Assembly: GCA_051746985.1 (NCBI GenBank)
Contig: JBNJFP010000011.1
Coordinates: 25,724-89,723, forward strand
From: Fodinibius sp051746985
GTDB lineage: Bacteria; Bacteroidota; Rhodothermia; Balneolales; Balneolaceae
Reading direction: 5' to 3'
Length of the DNA: 64,000 nt
Each line of letters opens with the position of its first letter. Position 1 is the stretch's first letter. Both the position numbers and the translations under genes were made by a program. Positions 1 to 8,401 of this stretch are shown one piece after another. Under the pieces are notes generated by a model. It searched no databases. It was not told where the DNA came from and saw only the letters and a program-made list of their open reading frames with translations.

Positions 1-933
1 ATTGATGGTGATAATCCGATAGAAATAACAATAACTGCAGAGGAAACGACCTCTGCCGAAATGAAAGTGAATTGCAAATATGCTCTTAAAGATAAAATTG
101 TTTTTGCAAGTGACCGAGAGGATCAAACCGATTTATATTCAATGAATCCGGATGGAAATAATGTTAAAAGGCTTACTGAGACATCCGGAGAGGAGCGTTA
201 TCCCGCAATTTCGCCTGATGGTACACAGGTGGTCTTTTGGCAGCAGAATCCGTCAGCCGGAAGTAATTACGGTACCATTAGAATTATAAATGCTGATGGT
301 TCATCCCCAAAAAAGTTAACTGAACAGGAATATGGTGCCACACATCCCGTGTGGTCACCGGATGGAAAGGAAATTGCATTCTCACAGGGCAAGAAAATTC
401 GTGTTATGAATGCTGATGGAACTGAACGTAAAGCCATAACAGATGATACAAATTATGACTTTGCTCCATCATGGTCGCCAGACGGAGAAAGTTTTGTCTT
501 TTCAAGTGACGGAGAAAATAGCAGTCGGGATATTTATGTGTTGGATATTGGGGAATCAGGACGTACAAACCTCACCGATAATGATTTTTATAACAATTAT
601 CCCGCTTGGTCTCCCGACGGTAACAAGATTGCTTTTTTAAGTAACGAAAGTGATCCGGATGATATTTATACCGCATTGGATCTATACATAATGGATGTCG
701 ATGGCAATAACAGAGAAAAGATAGCGGATCTTGCTATTGCCGCGGTCAGATCGGGGGATAAAGCTTCTACGCCTTCTTGGTCTCCCGACGGTTCAAAAAT
801 TGTAATAGCCGATCGAAACGGAAGCAGCCATGAAATATATGTTATAGATACAGATGGGTCCGAGAATAGAGAAACTATTACCCTGGACACAGGGGTAGAC
901 AATGTTTATCCCTATTGGAGTCTGTTAGAATAA
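1..933 (+). CDS. TolB-like WD40/PD40 beta-propeller protein, 5' end outside window
   Basis: The reading frame is open from base 1, so the Met at position 61 is probably internal and the true start lies upstream of the window. The visible part is about 310 residues. It carries five copies of an (A/S)-W/I-SPDG motif followed by a hydrophobic strand, spaced roughly 40-50 residues apart, with MNxDG/DxDG turns between them. This is the signature of PD40/TolB-type beta-propeller blades. Such proteins are usually periplasmic or surface-exposed and bind proteins or glycans. No catalytic motif is visible, and any signal peptide would be in the missing N-terminus. The next gene starts 70 bases downstream and also encodes an envelope protein. 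The fold assignment is secure; a specific partner or substrate is not. Confidence 0.8.
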   Translation: MDGDNPIEITITAEETTSAEMKVNCKYALKDKIVFASDREDQTDLYSMNPDGNNVKRLTETSGEERYPAISPDGTQVVFWQQNPSAGSNYGTIRIINADGSSPKKLTEQEYGATHPVWSPDGKEIAFSQGKKIRVMNADGTERKAITDDTNYDFAPSWSPDGESFVFSSDGENSSRDIYVLDIGESGRTNLTDNDFYNNYPAWSPDGNKIAFLSNESDPDDIYTALDLYIMDVDGNNREKIADLAIAAVRSGDKASTPSWSPDGSKIVIADRNGSSHEIYVIDTDGSENRETITLDTGVDNVYPYWSLLE

Positions 934-1003
934 AAACGCTCTTATTAGATGTAATAACTTATTTAAAAATAACCCATAATTTAATTCAGAAAAGACTGTA
1001 AAT

Positions 1004-2257
1004 ATGAAAAACTTAAATGAATATATGATGGGTTTCCTGCTTGTGTTATTATCAATGTGCATTGGGTTTGGGGTAATTGCCTGCGAAGGTCCCTCCGGAT
1101 CGGAAGGCCCACAAGGACTCGAAGGAGCTGAAGGACCGGTAGGTCCGGCCGGTGAAGATGGCAGTATGATGTACTCCGGTGAAGGCGAACCGGATGGCAG
1201 TATCGGAGATATTGATGATTATTATCTAAACCAGGATACCGGTGAACTGTACGGCCCCAAAGATGAGGATGGATGGGGCGATCCCGGCGTTGTATTAATG
1301 GGTGATGATGGTGAAGACGGTACCCATATCCACTCCGGAAGTGGAAGCCCGGACGCCTCTCTTGGAGTAGTGGGTGATTTTTATATCGATGTGGCCAACC
1401 AGAATTTATACGGACCGAAAACAGACAGCGGCTGGGGAAGTCCAATTGACCTGAATGGAGCTGACGGGGTGGACGGCAAGGATGGAAGTCAGTTTTATTC
1501 GGGCACTGGAAGCCCTGATGCGTCGCTGGGAGCCACCGGTGATTATTATTTTGATACTGCCAATAAGGATTTATACGGTCCCAAAACGGACAGTGGTTGG
1601 GAAACTCCCATTAACCTGAGCGGCGATGATGGCCAGGATGGAGCCGATGGACAGGCCGGCAGCCAGATTTATTCAGGTAGCGGTGCCCCCGATGCCTCGC
1701 TGGGCACAGTTGGTGACTACTACCTAGACAAAACCAATTACGATCTTTATGGACCGAAAACAAAGCCTAATAAAGTTAGTGATGGTTGGGGTAATCCATT
1801 GAACCTTAAGGGTGCTGATGGAAGTGATAATGTGACCAGATATATTTATCCCAATAGTATCGATTTTACTTCAACTTATAATAAATCATTTAGTTTAAAT
1901 GCGATTGGAATTAACAGTGATGAGGATTTAGTTAACCACATATTTCTCGTCTATTTAAAGTATGAAGACTTTTCTTTGGAAGGAACGATCTATTATCAGC
2001 TGCCTGGCTATGGTTACAATGAAGACACCTTTTACGCCACGTATCATTACTGGTCAGAAAGTTTGGGACAGGCGAACTTGTCCATTATTAAACAAGACGG
2101 TCCCGGTGAAGTATATAATGAGCTTGAAATTGTTCGCATTGAAGCGGGAGACTATGATTATCCGTCCTATAAGGTAGCAGAGCAGCATATCATACCCGAT
2201 CACCTGGATACTTCAAACTATCAAGCAGTAGCCGAATTTTACGGTTTTTACAAATAA
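1004..2257 (+). CDS. Collagen-like lipoprotein with four ~52-residue repeats
   Basis: 417 residues. The N-terminus has a signal peptide ending in a lipobox (VIAC, Cys27), so lipid anchoring is expected. Residues about 29-53 form eight Gly-X-Y triplets (GPS, GSE, GPQ and so on), a short collagen-like stretch. Then come four tandem repeats of about 52 residues, roughly residues 55-275. Each has the pattern (Y/H)SGxGxPDxSLG, GD(Y/F)Y, LYGPKTDSGW, then GxDGxDG. The C-terminal ~140 residues lack repeats and are not recognised; they may be a globular head. The repeat resembles units seen in collagen-like and tail-fibre-like surface proteins, but I cannot name a family. A strong terminator follows, so the gene ends its transcript. 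Surface adhesion or a structural role is inference. Confidence 0.8.
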   Translation: MKNLNEYMMGFLLVLLSMCIGFGVIACEGPSGSEGPQGLEGAEGPVGPAGEDGSMMYSGEGEPDGSIGDIDDYYLNQDTGELYGPKDEDGWGDPGVVLMGDDGEDGTHIHSGSGSPDASLGVVGDFYIDVANQNLYGPKTDSGWGSPIDLNGADGVDGKDGSQFYSGTGSPDASLGATGDYYFDTANKDLYGPKTDSGWETPINLSGDDGQDGADGQAGSQIYSGSGAPDASLGTVGDYYLDKTNYDLYGPKTKPNKVSDGWGNPLNLKGADGSDNVTRYIYPNSIDFTSTYNKSFSLNAIGINSDEDLVNHIFLVYLKYEDFSLEGTIYYQLPGYGYNEDTFYATYHYWSESLGQANLSIIKQDGPGEVYNELEIVRIEAGDYDYPSYKVAEQHIIPDHLDTSNYQAVAEFYGFYK

Positions 2258-2284
2258 CTCCTCTGATAGAGATGAATACTTTGA

Positions 2285-2318
2285 ATGCCATCGCCTTATA
2301 GGGCGATGGCATTTTTTT
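2285..2318 (+). terminator. Rho-independent terminator after collagen-like lipoprotein gene
   Basis: A perfect 11-bp stem (2285-2295 pairing with 2302-2312) with a six-base loop is followed by a run of seven T. It lies 28 bases after the lipoprotein stop codon. Confidence 0.93.
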
Positions 2319-2391
2319 ACATCTATTTTTTGTTAGCGGGGAATACTATTTAGAGGATGTTAAAAAGCTAATTTAAAAAGGGAGGATTACA

Positions 2392-2538
2392 TTGACCGTA
2401 GCTTGCCAATGTTCGCAGGATGCAGAAGATGAACTTTACCAATATCTCTTGTTTAGCTACCACATTAGAAGGGCTCTTTTGTCACTGACTGCAATCATAG
2501 AAAAGGGGATATCAAAAAAGGTTAAAATATTTGAGTGA
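2392..2538 (+). CDS. Candidate small protein, 48 aa
   Basis: An open frame of 48 codons starts at TTG 2392 and stops at TGA 2536. A good Shine-Dalgarno-like GGGAGG lies six bases before the start, which is unusual for this window, where strong ribosome sites are rare. The predicted peptide is acidic near the N-terminus (QDAEDE), then has a mixed hydrophobic/basic helix and a KK-rich end. It has no signal peptide. It sits alone after a terminator and converges on the kinase gene, whose stop codon is seven bases away. No family is recognised. The spacing of the ribosome site is the main argument; chance remains possible. Confidence 0.35.
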   Translation: MTVACQCSQDAEDELYQYLLFSYHIRRALLSLTAIIEKGISKKVKIFE

Positions 2539-2544
2539 TAACCC

Positions 2545-5370
2545 TTATTTATTCTTCAGAGTGGCAATCAAAGAATCAGCTTCATTTTGACGATCATCCT
2601 TTTGATAAACCACTGAAAGACGTTCTACAGCATTTTCATAGTTAGTAAAATCATTGGCAGGGAATTCTTTACGGATATCTATCACTTTGGAATAATATGA
2701 GTGGGCCTCGTCGAACCGGTCGATACTCTCCATAAGTAATCCCATCGCATAATATGTTTTTACCAAATCAGGATGAGGTTCTTTTAAGTGATTTCTCTGA
2801 ATAGAAAGTGCTTCAGTAAGATATTTTTCTGTTTGATTCCATTCCTGTTTTTCCCCGTATACACTGCCCATGTTATAGTAGCTTGATCCAATCTCAGAAT
2901 TGGGCTTTTCAAAATAATCTTCTCGAACGGTCAATGCTTTTTTAAAATAGGTTTCGGCTGAGTCTAATTGCCCATCCTTTTTATAAGCATAACCGATATT
3001 ATCATAACTGCGTGCAACTTTAGGATGAGTTTTCCCAAAATGATTTTTTCTGATGGCAAGTGATTTAAAGTGATAATTTAATGCTTGCTCATAATTTTTC
3101 CTGGTGCTATATAGTGTACCTATATTATTAAACAGCACTGCAATTTTTGGGTGTTCGTTTCCAAATTTTTCTTCATATATGTGAAGTGCATTGTTGTAAT
3201 ATTCCTCTGCTTTATCATGCTCTCCATTATTTTTGAATGTGATTCCCAGAAAATTATAAATCTCTGCTGTTTTTATATTGTTGCGGCCGTACAGTTGTTT
3301 ATTGATCTTTAGAGTTTCTGTTAACAGCTCTTCTGATTTACCTAAATTTTGCAAATCTCCATATAATATTCCCATCGATCTCATCGTACTAAGTGTTCTC
3401 GGATGGGTGGGACCAAAGGTCTCTAACCGATATTCCAGAGATTCTTCCATCATGTCCCGAGCAAATGGTGTTTTGCCGACAGCTTTTTGGAGGGATGCTA
3501 AATTGTTGTATGCGGGAGTAAGTTCCTGTTTTTCTGATTTTGGTAGGTCGGAATAAATATTCAATGCTTTATTATAAAGAGTTTCGGCCGAATCAACATC
3601 TCCCATTCTTCGTGAAAGTATCGCTTTCTCATTTAGTAATTTGGCGTAGTTTGCATTGTCAGTTTCTTGCAAATCGTGGTGAATCCCAAGAGATTTTTCC
3701 AGTTGCGAATCGGCCGCTGTGTAATTGTATTTTTCAATATTAATGGTGGCTAAATAGCGTAAAATATCGGCTTGTAGCATAGTTTTTTGCCGCCCATGCT
3801 TTTGCTGGATAGCATGTGCTTCTTCTAAATGTTTTGAAGCTTCGTCAAATTGCCCAAGCTTGTAGAATATTTTACCCAGGTGCAGCATCATATTGCTCTG
3901 GATGTGTGGTTGATCATCGAGCTGCTCCATTTTTTCCTTTGCACTGGCTAATACCTCATTAACTGTTAAGGTATCACCCTGGGTATTGGCGGGATCATTC
4001 GTTTCAAAAATGTTGATCAGGAAATTAGAAACCTGCTCCGATTTTTGCGCTTCCAGCTCTGCCTGATTGCGTTCCTGCGTTATTTTATGAGTATAAAAGG
4101 CGGCAAATCCGGCCAACATCAATAGAAAAATTCCAACTGTGGCAAACCCCTTACGGTGACGCTTTAAAAATTTGGAAACCCTATAACGCAAATGGTGTCT
4201 TCTGGCTTCCACGGTCTTATTTTCCTCATACCGTTCGATATCATCCAGCAGTTCGCCGGCCGAATTATACCGGCGTTCGGGTTCTTTATAAAGAGTCTTC
4301 AGGATGATTGATCCAAGATCACTCTTTAAATATTTGGCAAGGTTTTTGGGGGATGTATTTCGGTTATTGGCGATCTTTTGCTTTTCTTTGGCAGAAGGCA
4401 GGTTATTAAATTTGACAGCCGGAGCCGGAGCGTTTTTATCACGAATAATATGCTCGATTTGAACAATGTTCTTATCTTCCAGATCAAAAGGCCGAACTCC
4501 CGCCAGCATTTCATATAATACAACCCCCAATCCATAGGTATCAACTTCAGTAGTTACCGGTTGACCGGAAAGCTGCTCCGGGGCGGCATACCCCAAGCTT
4601 ACCGGATACTGATGGGCGCACGTTTCAAAAATTGATTGGTTGTCGTCTTCCAGAATTTTGGATATGCCAAAATCCAGAATTTTGACGTGTCCATCTTCGG
4701 TAACAAAAATATTAGATGGTTTTAAGTCCCTGTGGATAACCAGATTTTTATGAGCATGTTGTATTCCCAGACAAACCTGTTTGAATAGCTTTATGCGCTG
4801 TTCAATGGTACATTTTTTATTGTCGCAATACACATCAATGGGTGTACCTTCTACATATTCCATCACCAGGTAGGGAAGACCTTCATCGGTAATTCCTCCA
4901 TCATACATTTGAGCGATATTGTGATGATGTAGGTTGGCCAAGATCTGTTGCTCACGTTTAAAACGAGCAATATTAGAGGGGGTATCCATTCCGCGGCGAA
5001 TAATTTTAATTGCCACCTGTTGGTCAAAATCATCGCCGTCGCGTTCCGCAAGGTATACCGACCCCATCCCGCCATGTTCAATAAGTTTAGTAATTAGGAA
5101 ACACCCAATTCTTTCACCGACAAATGAGCATTTCCGGGAAGTAGGCTTGGCCATCCATTCATCAACCAGCGAACTATATAAGTCTATTTGATCTTGGAAA
5201 AACCCCTCGGATTCTTCAATGGCGGCAAGGTATTCTGTAATTTCATTAAATAACTGCTTGTTACCTGAACAATTCTGCCAAATAAAGTCGTGGCGTTTGT
5301 TGCGCGGTAGTTCTAACGCTTGATCTACAAGGCATTCTATTTCTCTCCACTTTTTTTGATTATCTGCCAT
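2545..5370 (-). CDS. Membrane Ser/Thr protein kinase with C-terminal TPR repeats
   Basis: 941 residues. The kinase domain spans about residues 88-385. It has a glycine loop HGGMGSVY (99-106), the ATP-anchoring Lys in VAIKII (Lys122), the catalytic HRDLKPSN loop (213-220), DFG at 233-235 and APEQL in the activation segment. It therefore looks catalytically competent. A single hydrophobic segment at about 405-427 should anchor it in the inner membrane. A coiled stretch follows, then about ten tetratricopeptide repeats of the Kinesin-light-chain/TPR_12 type (e.g. HPKxAxxxNNIGxxY). The N-terminal ~85 residues resemble the conserved leader of kinases paired with ECF sigma factors. The sigma gene lies 39 bases upstream on the same strand, so the two are probably co-transcribed. 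Phosphorylation targets are unknown. Confidence 0.93.
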   Translation of the reverse strand: MADNQKKWREIECLVDQALELPRNKRHDFIWQNCSGNKQLFNEITEYLAAIEESEGFFQDQIDLYSSLVDEWMAKPTSRKCSFVGERIGCFLITKLIEHGGMGSVYLAERDGDDFDQQVAIKIIRRGMDTPSNIARFKREQQILANLHHHNIAQMYDGGITDEGLPYLVMEYVEGTPIDVYCDNKKCTIEQRIKLFKQVCLGIQHAHKNLVIHRDLKPSNIFVTEDGHVKILDFGISKILEDDNQSIFETCAHQYPVSLGYAAPEQLSGQPVTTEVDTYGLGVVLYEMLAGVRPFDLEDKNIVQIEHIIRDKNAPAPAVKFNNLPSAKEKQKIANNRNTSPKNLAKYLKSDLGSIILKTLYKEPERRYNSAGELLDDIERYEENKTVEARRHHLRYRVSKFLKRHRKGFATVGIFLLMLAGFAAFYTHKITQERNQAELEAQKSEQVSNFLINIFETNDPANTQGDTLTVNEVLASAKEKMEQLDDQPHIQSNMMLHLGKIFYKLGQFDEASKHLEEAHAIQQKHGRQKTMLQADILRYLATINIEKYNYTAADSQLEKSLGIHHDLQETDNANYAKLLNEKAILSRRMGDVDSAETLYNKALNIYSDLPKSEKQELTPAYNNLASLQKAVGKTPFARDMMEESLEYRLETFGPTHPRTLSTMRSMGILYGDLQNLGKSEELLTETLKINKQLYGRNNIKTAEIYNFLGITFKNNGEHDKAEEYYNNALHIYEEKFGNEHPKIAVLFNNIGTLYSTRKNYEQALNYHFKSLAIRKNHFGKTHPKVARSYDNIGYAYKKDGQLDSAETYFKKALTVREDYFEKPNSEIGSSYYNMGSVYGEKQEWNQTEKYLTEALSIQRNHLKEPHPDLVKTYYAMGLLMESIDRFDEAHSYYSKVIDIRKEFPANDFTNYENAVERLSVVYQKDDRQNEADSLIATLKNK

Positions 5371-5409
5371 AACGTTCCCTTTTGGTTATGTAGAAAATGG
5401 GTCCCTTTT

Positions 5410-5976
5410 TTACTTAAGTTCTTTGTAAAGCCATCCCCGTGCTTTTTTCCAATCTCTTATTACTGTACTCTTCGAAATATCCAATGCTTCGGCCGTGTCA
5501 TCAATGGTCATACCACCGAAAAATCTAAGTTCAACCACATCAGAAAGTCGCTTGTTTAATTTTGCCAGCTCGTTTATTTTTTTGTCAATATCGAGTAATT
5601 CCTCAGCTTTTTTCCTACTCTCAAGCAGGTGATCAATAAGGGTTATCTTACATTTGTCCCCACCCCGTTTTTCAGCTTCCTTTTTGCGGGCATAATCAAT
5701 TAAAACTTGTCGCATACAGCGTGATGCAATAGCATAAAAATGACTCCGATCCGAGGCCTTTATCTGATCCTGTTGTACCATTTTTAAATACACTTCGTGT
5801 ACAAGGGCAGTTCTGGAATAGGTATGTTCGGTAAATTCTTTGTTGAGCCGGGAATGGGCAATCTCTTTGAGCTTTTTATATACACAATCAAAAAGCTTGT
5901 TATAAATCCCAGAATCACCACCTTCTTTCTGCAATTGATTCAGCAATAGGGTGATCTCTGTTTTTGAAGAGGTCAT
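5410..5976 (-). CDS. ECF-type RNA polymerase sigma factor (PF07638-like)
   Basis: 188 residues. Region 2 shows ALVHEVYLKM and HFYAIASRCMRQVLIDYARKK, the conserved sigma-2 helices of the PF07638/TIGR02999-type sigma factors. Region 4 shows LSDVVELRFFGGMTIDDTAE followed by a helix-turn-helix (ALDISKSTVIRDWKKAR). No long C-terminal extension is present. The gene sits 39 bases upstream of the Ser/Thr kinase gene in the same direction. In Planctomycetes and Rhodothermota such sigma/kinase neighbours are common and are thought to form one signalling unit in which phosphorylation replaces a classical anti-sigma factor. No zinc-finger anti-sigma gene is adjacent here. The regulon cannot be read from this window. 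Confidence 0.92.
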   Translation of the reverse strand: MTSSKTEITLLLNQLQKEGGDSGIYNKLFDCVYKKLKEIAHSRLNKEFTEHTYSRTALVHEVYLKMVQQDQIKASDRSHFYAIASRCMRQVLIDYARKKEAEKRGGDKCKITLIDHLLESRKKAEELLDIDKKINELAKLNKRLSDVVELRFFGGMTIDDTAEALDISKSTVIRDWKKARGWLYKELK

Positions 5977-6392
5977 GACAAGGGGGTAAAATTACTGGTC
6001 AGGCAGAATTTATACTCTCTCTAAAATATTTATAACAATTTTTTATTCCTATCCAACCAATATTAAATACTACCATATTTATGTTTTCAAAAATTATAAA
6101 AAAATCCAGCCTGAAACACCAATAACAATTTTGATGAAAAAATCCAGGCTGTGGGGTATGTTAGTACTAATTATTAATTATTAAAATTATCGATTCTAAT
6201 AGAGAAACTGCCCGAAAATTTTCAGCCCATACGCCAAAGTACCTGACGGGCCACCGACGGACCCGTAGAAATAACCGTAGACAACGATAACCACCTCGTT
6301 CCTCGGTACCTTTACATCACTGAAACTATGAAGCGTCGGCGAACCTCCCGGGAGGGGTTACGTTCTGGCCATCTCATAAAGTTGCATCCATT
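5977..6392. other. Gene-free interval with an internal G+C-rich palindromic segment
   Basis: The part next to the sigma gene (about 5977-6205) is AT-rich, 14-16 G+C per 60 bases where I counted, and should hold the sigma/kinase promoter, which reads leftward. From about 6210 to 6390 the composition jumps: I counted 66 G+C in 6241-6360 (55%). This part has a perfect 12-bp palindrome CCTCCCGGGAGG at 6344-6355 and an ACGGG/CCCGT inverted pair near 6245-6265. On the minus strand it contains an open stretch of about 50 codons with no start and no recognisable domain. It could be a small RNA, a mobile intergenic element or a gene remnant. Confidence 0.5.
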
Positions 6393-6420
6393 AAAAAAGG
6401 CGACCCGAAAGCCGCCTTTT
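6393..6420 (-). terminator. Probable terminator of the first BspA-like lipoprotein gene
   Basis: GGCG (6399-6402) pairs with CGCC (6413-6416), extended by A/T pairs. On the minus strand it is followed by a run of six T. It lies about 20 bases past the stop of the 6442-8280 gene. It is a weaker relative of the hairpin at 9866-9895. Confidence 0.7.
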
Positions 6421-6441
6421 CTTAATTTAAAATTTGGGATT

Positions 6442-8280
6442 CTATCTGGGAGGGCATGTACCCCATTCCGGTGTATTGGAATTGTCAAGAGCCGAAGCTG
6501 CGTTAAAATAAGTGGGTTCAGAATCTATTTCCTCAACACACCAGCCGGTTAGGTCTTGATTAAAAATAGAGGCTTTATAAAACATATAATCCATATCGGT
6601 TACGCTGCTGACATCCCAGAACCTGATATCTTGGTTAAACGCTTCTGCATCCGCAAACATATAGCTCATGTCCGTTACACTGCTGACGTCCCAAGCGATG
6701 ATATCTCCGTTGAACGAGTCGGTGTCGTGAAACATATTTATCATATCCGTTACACTGCTGACATCCCAGCCACCAATGTCTTGATTGAACGCTTCTGTAC
6801 CACTAAACATATAATCCATAGTCTTTACGCTACTCACGTCCCAGCTTTCTATGTCTTGATCGAACGCTTTTGCATCACGGAACATACCACTCATATCGGT
6901 TACACTGCTGACTTCCCAGTAGCTGATGTCATGATTGAATAACTCTGCACCCCTAAACATATTTCTCATATCAGTTACGCTGTTGACGTTCCAGGTGTCT
7001 AAATTCCTATTGAAGTTTTTAGTATGATAGAACATTGAGCTCATGTTGGTCACGTTGCTTACATCCCAGCTATTTATATCACTGTCAAACTTTGCAGCTT
7101 GATAGAACAAACCCGCCATATCCGTAACATTGCTCACATCCCAGTCGCTGATGTCTTGGTTAAACGAGTTGGCCTCCCAAAACATATGCCCCATATCTGT
7201 TACGCTGCTGACGTCCCAACTTCCGATATCCTGATTGAACGTATCTGCATTCGAAAACATACTCCTCATAGTCTCTACACTACTAACGTCCCAGTGGCTG
7301 ATGTCTTCGTTGAAAGTGTCTTCATCCCGAAACAGCTCGCTCATATCCGTGATGCCGCTTGTGCAGGTAGTGGCTGCATTGTCGGTGGTTATCTGGTCGG
7401 CGGTGCGTTTGGTGTAGTCCGTCCCATCTACGGTTCCAGATTCTCCCGATTCTGCATCGGGACATAAAACGGTCACTCCATTGTCGTGCCGGTAAAACAA
7501 GGGTTCAAACTCCGCCGTTACCTTTTTTTCCTCATTCATTGTAATTTTTACCGGGTTTTCAACCGATATTTTAGCACCCTGCCAATCTTTAAATTCATAG
7601 CCTTCTTCCGGCTGGGCTTCTAATTCTACGGTGCTGTTATATTCATACTGTTCCTGATCGGGGGATTTGGCTACGGATCCACCTTTCTCACCTTCGATAT
7701 CTACGGTAAGTTTATACTCTTTTTTCTCAAACACCGCCGTTACTTCTTTGGGGTCATCCACCGTTATTTCTTCGGGGTTGTCGGTGCCTTGTACATCGCC
7801 TTTCCATTCTACAAACTCATATCCTTCATCCGGCTCTGCGGTGAGCTCTACCACGGTGCCGTGCTCATAGTCTTTTGATTTTTCTTCCACCACCTTTTCC
7901 TCTACGTCACCTTCGCCTTCGGTATCGATAGTAAGTTCATATTCTTTTTTCTCAAAGTTGGCCGTCAGCTCGTAGTCTTGGTCCATGGTGAGCGAGAGGG
8001 GGTTATCCGAACTTTCTTCATCGCCGGTCCACTCGACAAACACGTATTCGTCTTCCGGGCTGGCTTCGAATTCCACCTCTTCGCCTTCTTCATAGGTGTC
8101 ATCCAAATCAGAGATGCTGCCCGCATCCGAAGGGCTTACATCCACCGAAATTTCATACGTGGTGGGTTCGTCGTCGTCATCATCATTGCCATCGGTATCT
8201 GGGCCCGTGCTTGAATCCCCGCAGCCGGCAAGCATTATTGTAATTATTGCTATAATCGAAAGATTTAGTAATCGTTTCAT
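6442..8280 (-). CDS. BspA-like (DUF285) surface lipoprotein, paralog 1
   Basis: 612 residues. The N-terminal signal ends in a lipobox (LAGC, Cys20), followed by an acidic D/N-rich linker. Residues about 43-265 hold three InlB-type B-repeats (pattern GYxFxxWxGD, then ITV/MxxxxxVTAxFE). The rest is ten consecutive 25-residue DUF285 units of the form MFxxAxxFNQDIxxWDVSSVTDM, ending in a divergent cap W-C-VEEID. These are leucine-rich-repeat-like beta/alpha modules found in BspA-type surface proteins and usually linked to adhesion; here that role is inference. It is the last of three tandem paralogs, 121 bases beyond the next one. Its first 100 residues are nearly identical to those of paralog 2, which suggests recent duplication or gene conversion. 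Confidence 0.9.
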   Translation of the reverse strand: MKRLLNLSIIAIITIMLAGCGDSSTGPDTDGNDDDDDEPTTYEISVDVSPSDAGSISDLDDTYEEGEEVEFEASPEDEYVFVEWTGDEESSDNPLSLTMDQDYELTANFEKKEYELTIDTEGEGDVEEKVVEEKSKDYEHGTVVELTAEPDEGYEFVEWKGDVQGTDNPEEITVDDPKEVTAVFEKKEYKLTVDIEGEKGGSVAKSPDQEQYEYNSTVELEAQPEEGYEFKDWQGAKISVENPVKITMNEEKKVTAEFEPLFYRHDNGVTVLCPDAESGESGTVDGTDYTKRTADQITTDNAATTCTSGITDMSELFRDEDTFNEDISHWDVSSVETMRSMFSNADTFNQDIGSWDVSSVTDMGHMFWEANSFNQDISDWDVSNVTDMAGLFYQAAKFDSDINSWDVSNVTNMSSMFYHTKNFNRNLDTWNVNSVTDMRNMFRGAELFNHDISYWEVSSVTDMSGMFRDAKAFDQDIESWDVSSVKTMDYMFSGTEAFNQDIGGWDVSSVTDMINMFHDTDSFNGDIIAWDVSSVTDMSYMFADAEAFNQDIRFWDVSSVTDMDYMFYKASIFNQDLTGWCVEEIDSEPTYFNAASALDNSNTPEWGTCPPR

Positions 8281-8401
8281 AATGTTGTGATCTTATAAAT
8301 TAGTTGGCACAGTTACTCTTCCATTTTTATGTCCAGTAAATGTGTAATCTCAGCCTAAATAAGCCGCCTTTCCTTAACTGGTTTAACTTTTCGGAATTTT
8401 A

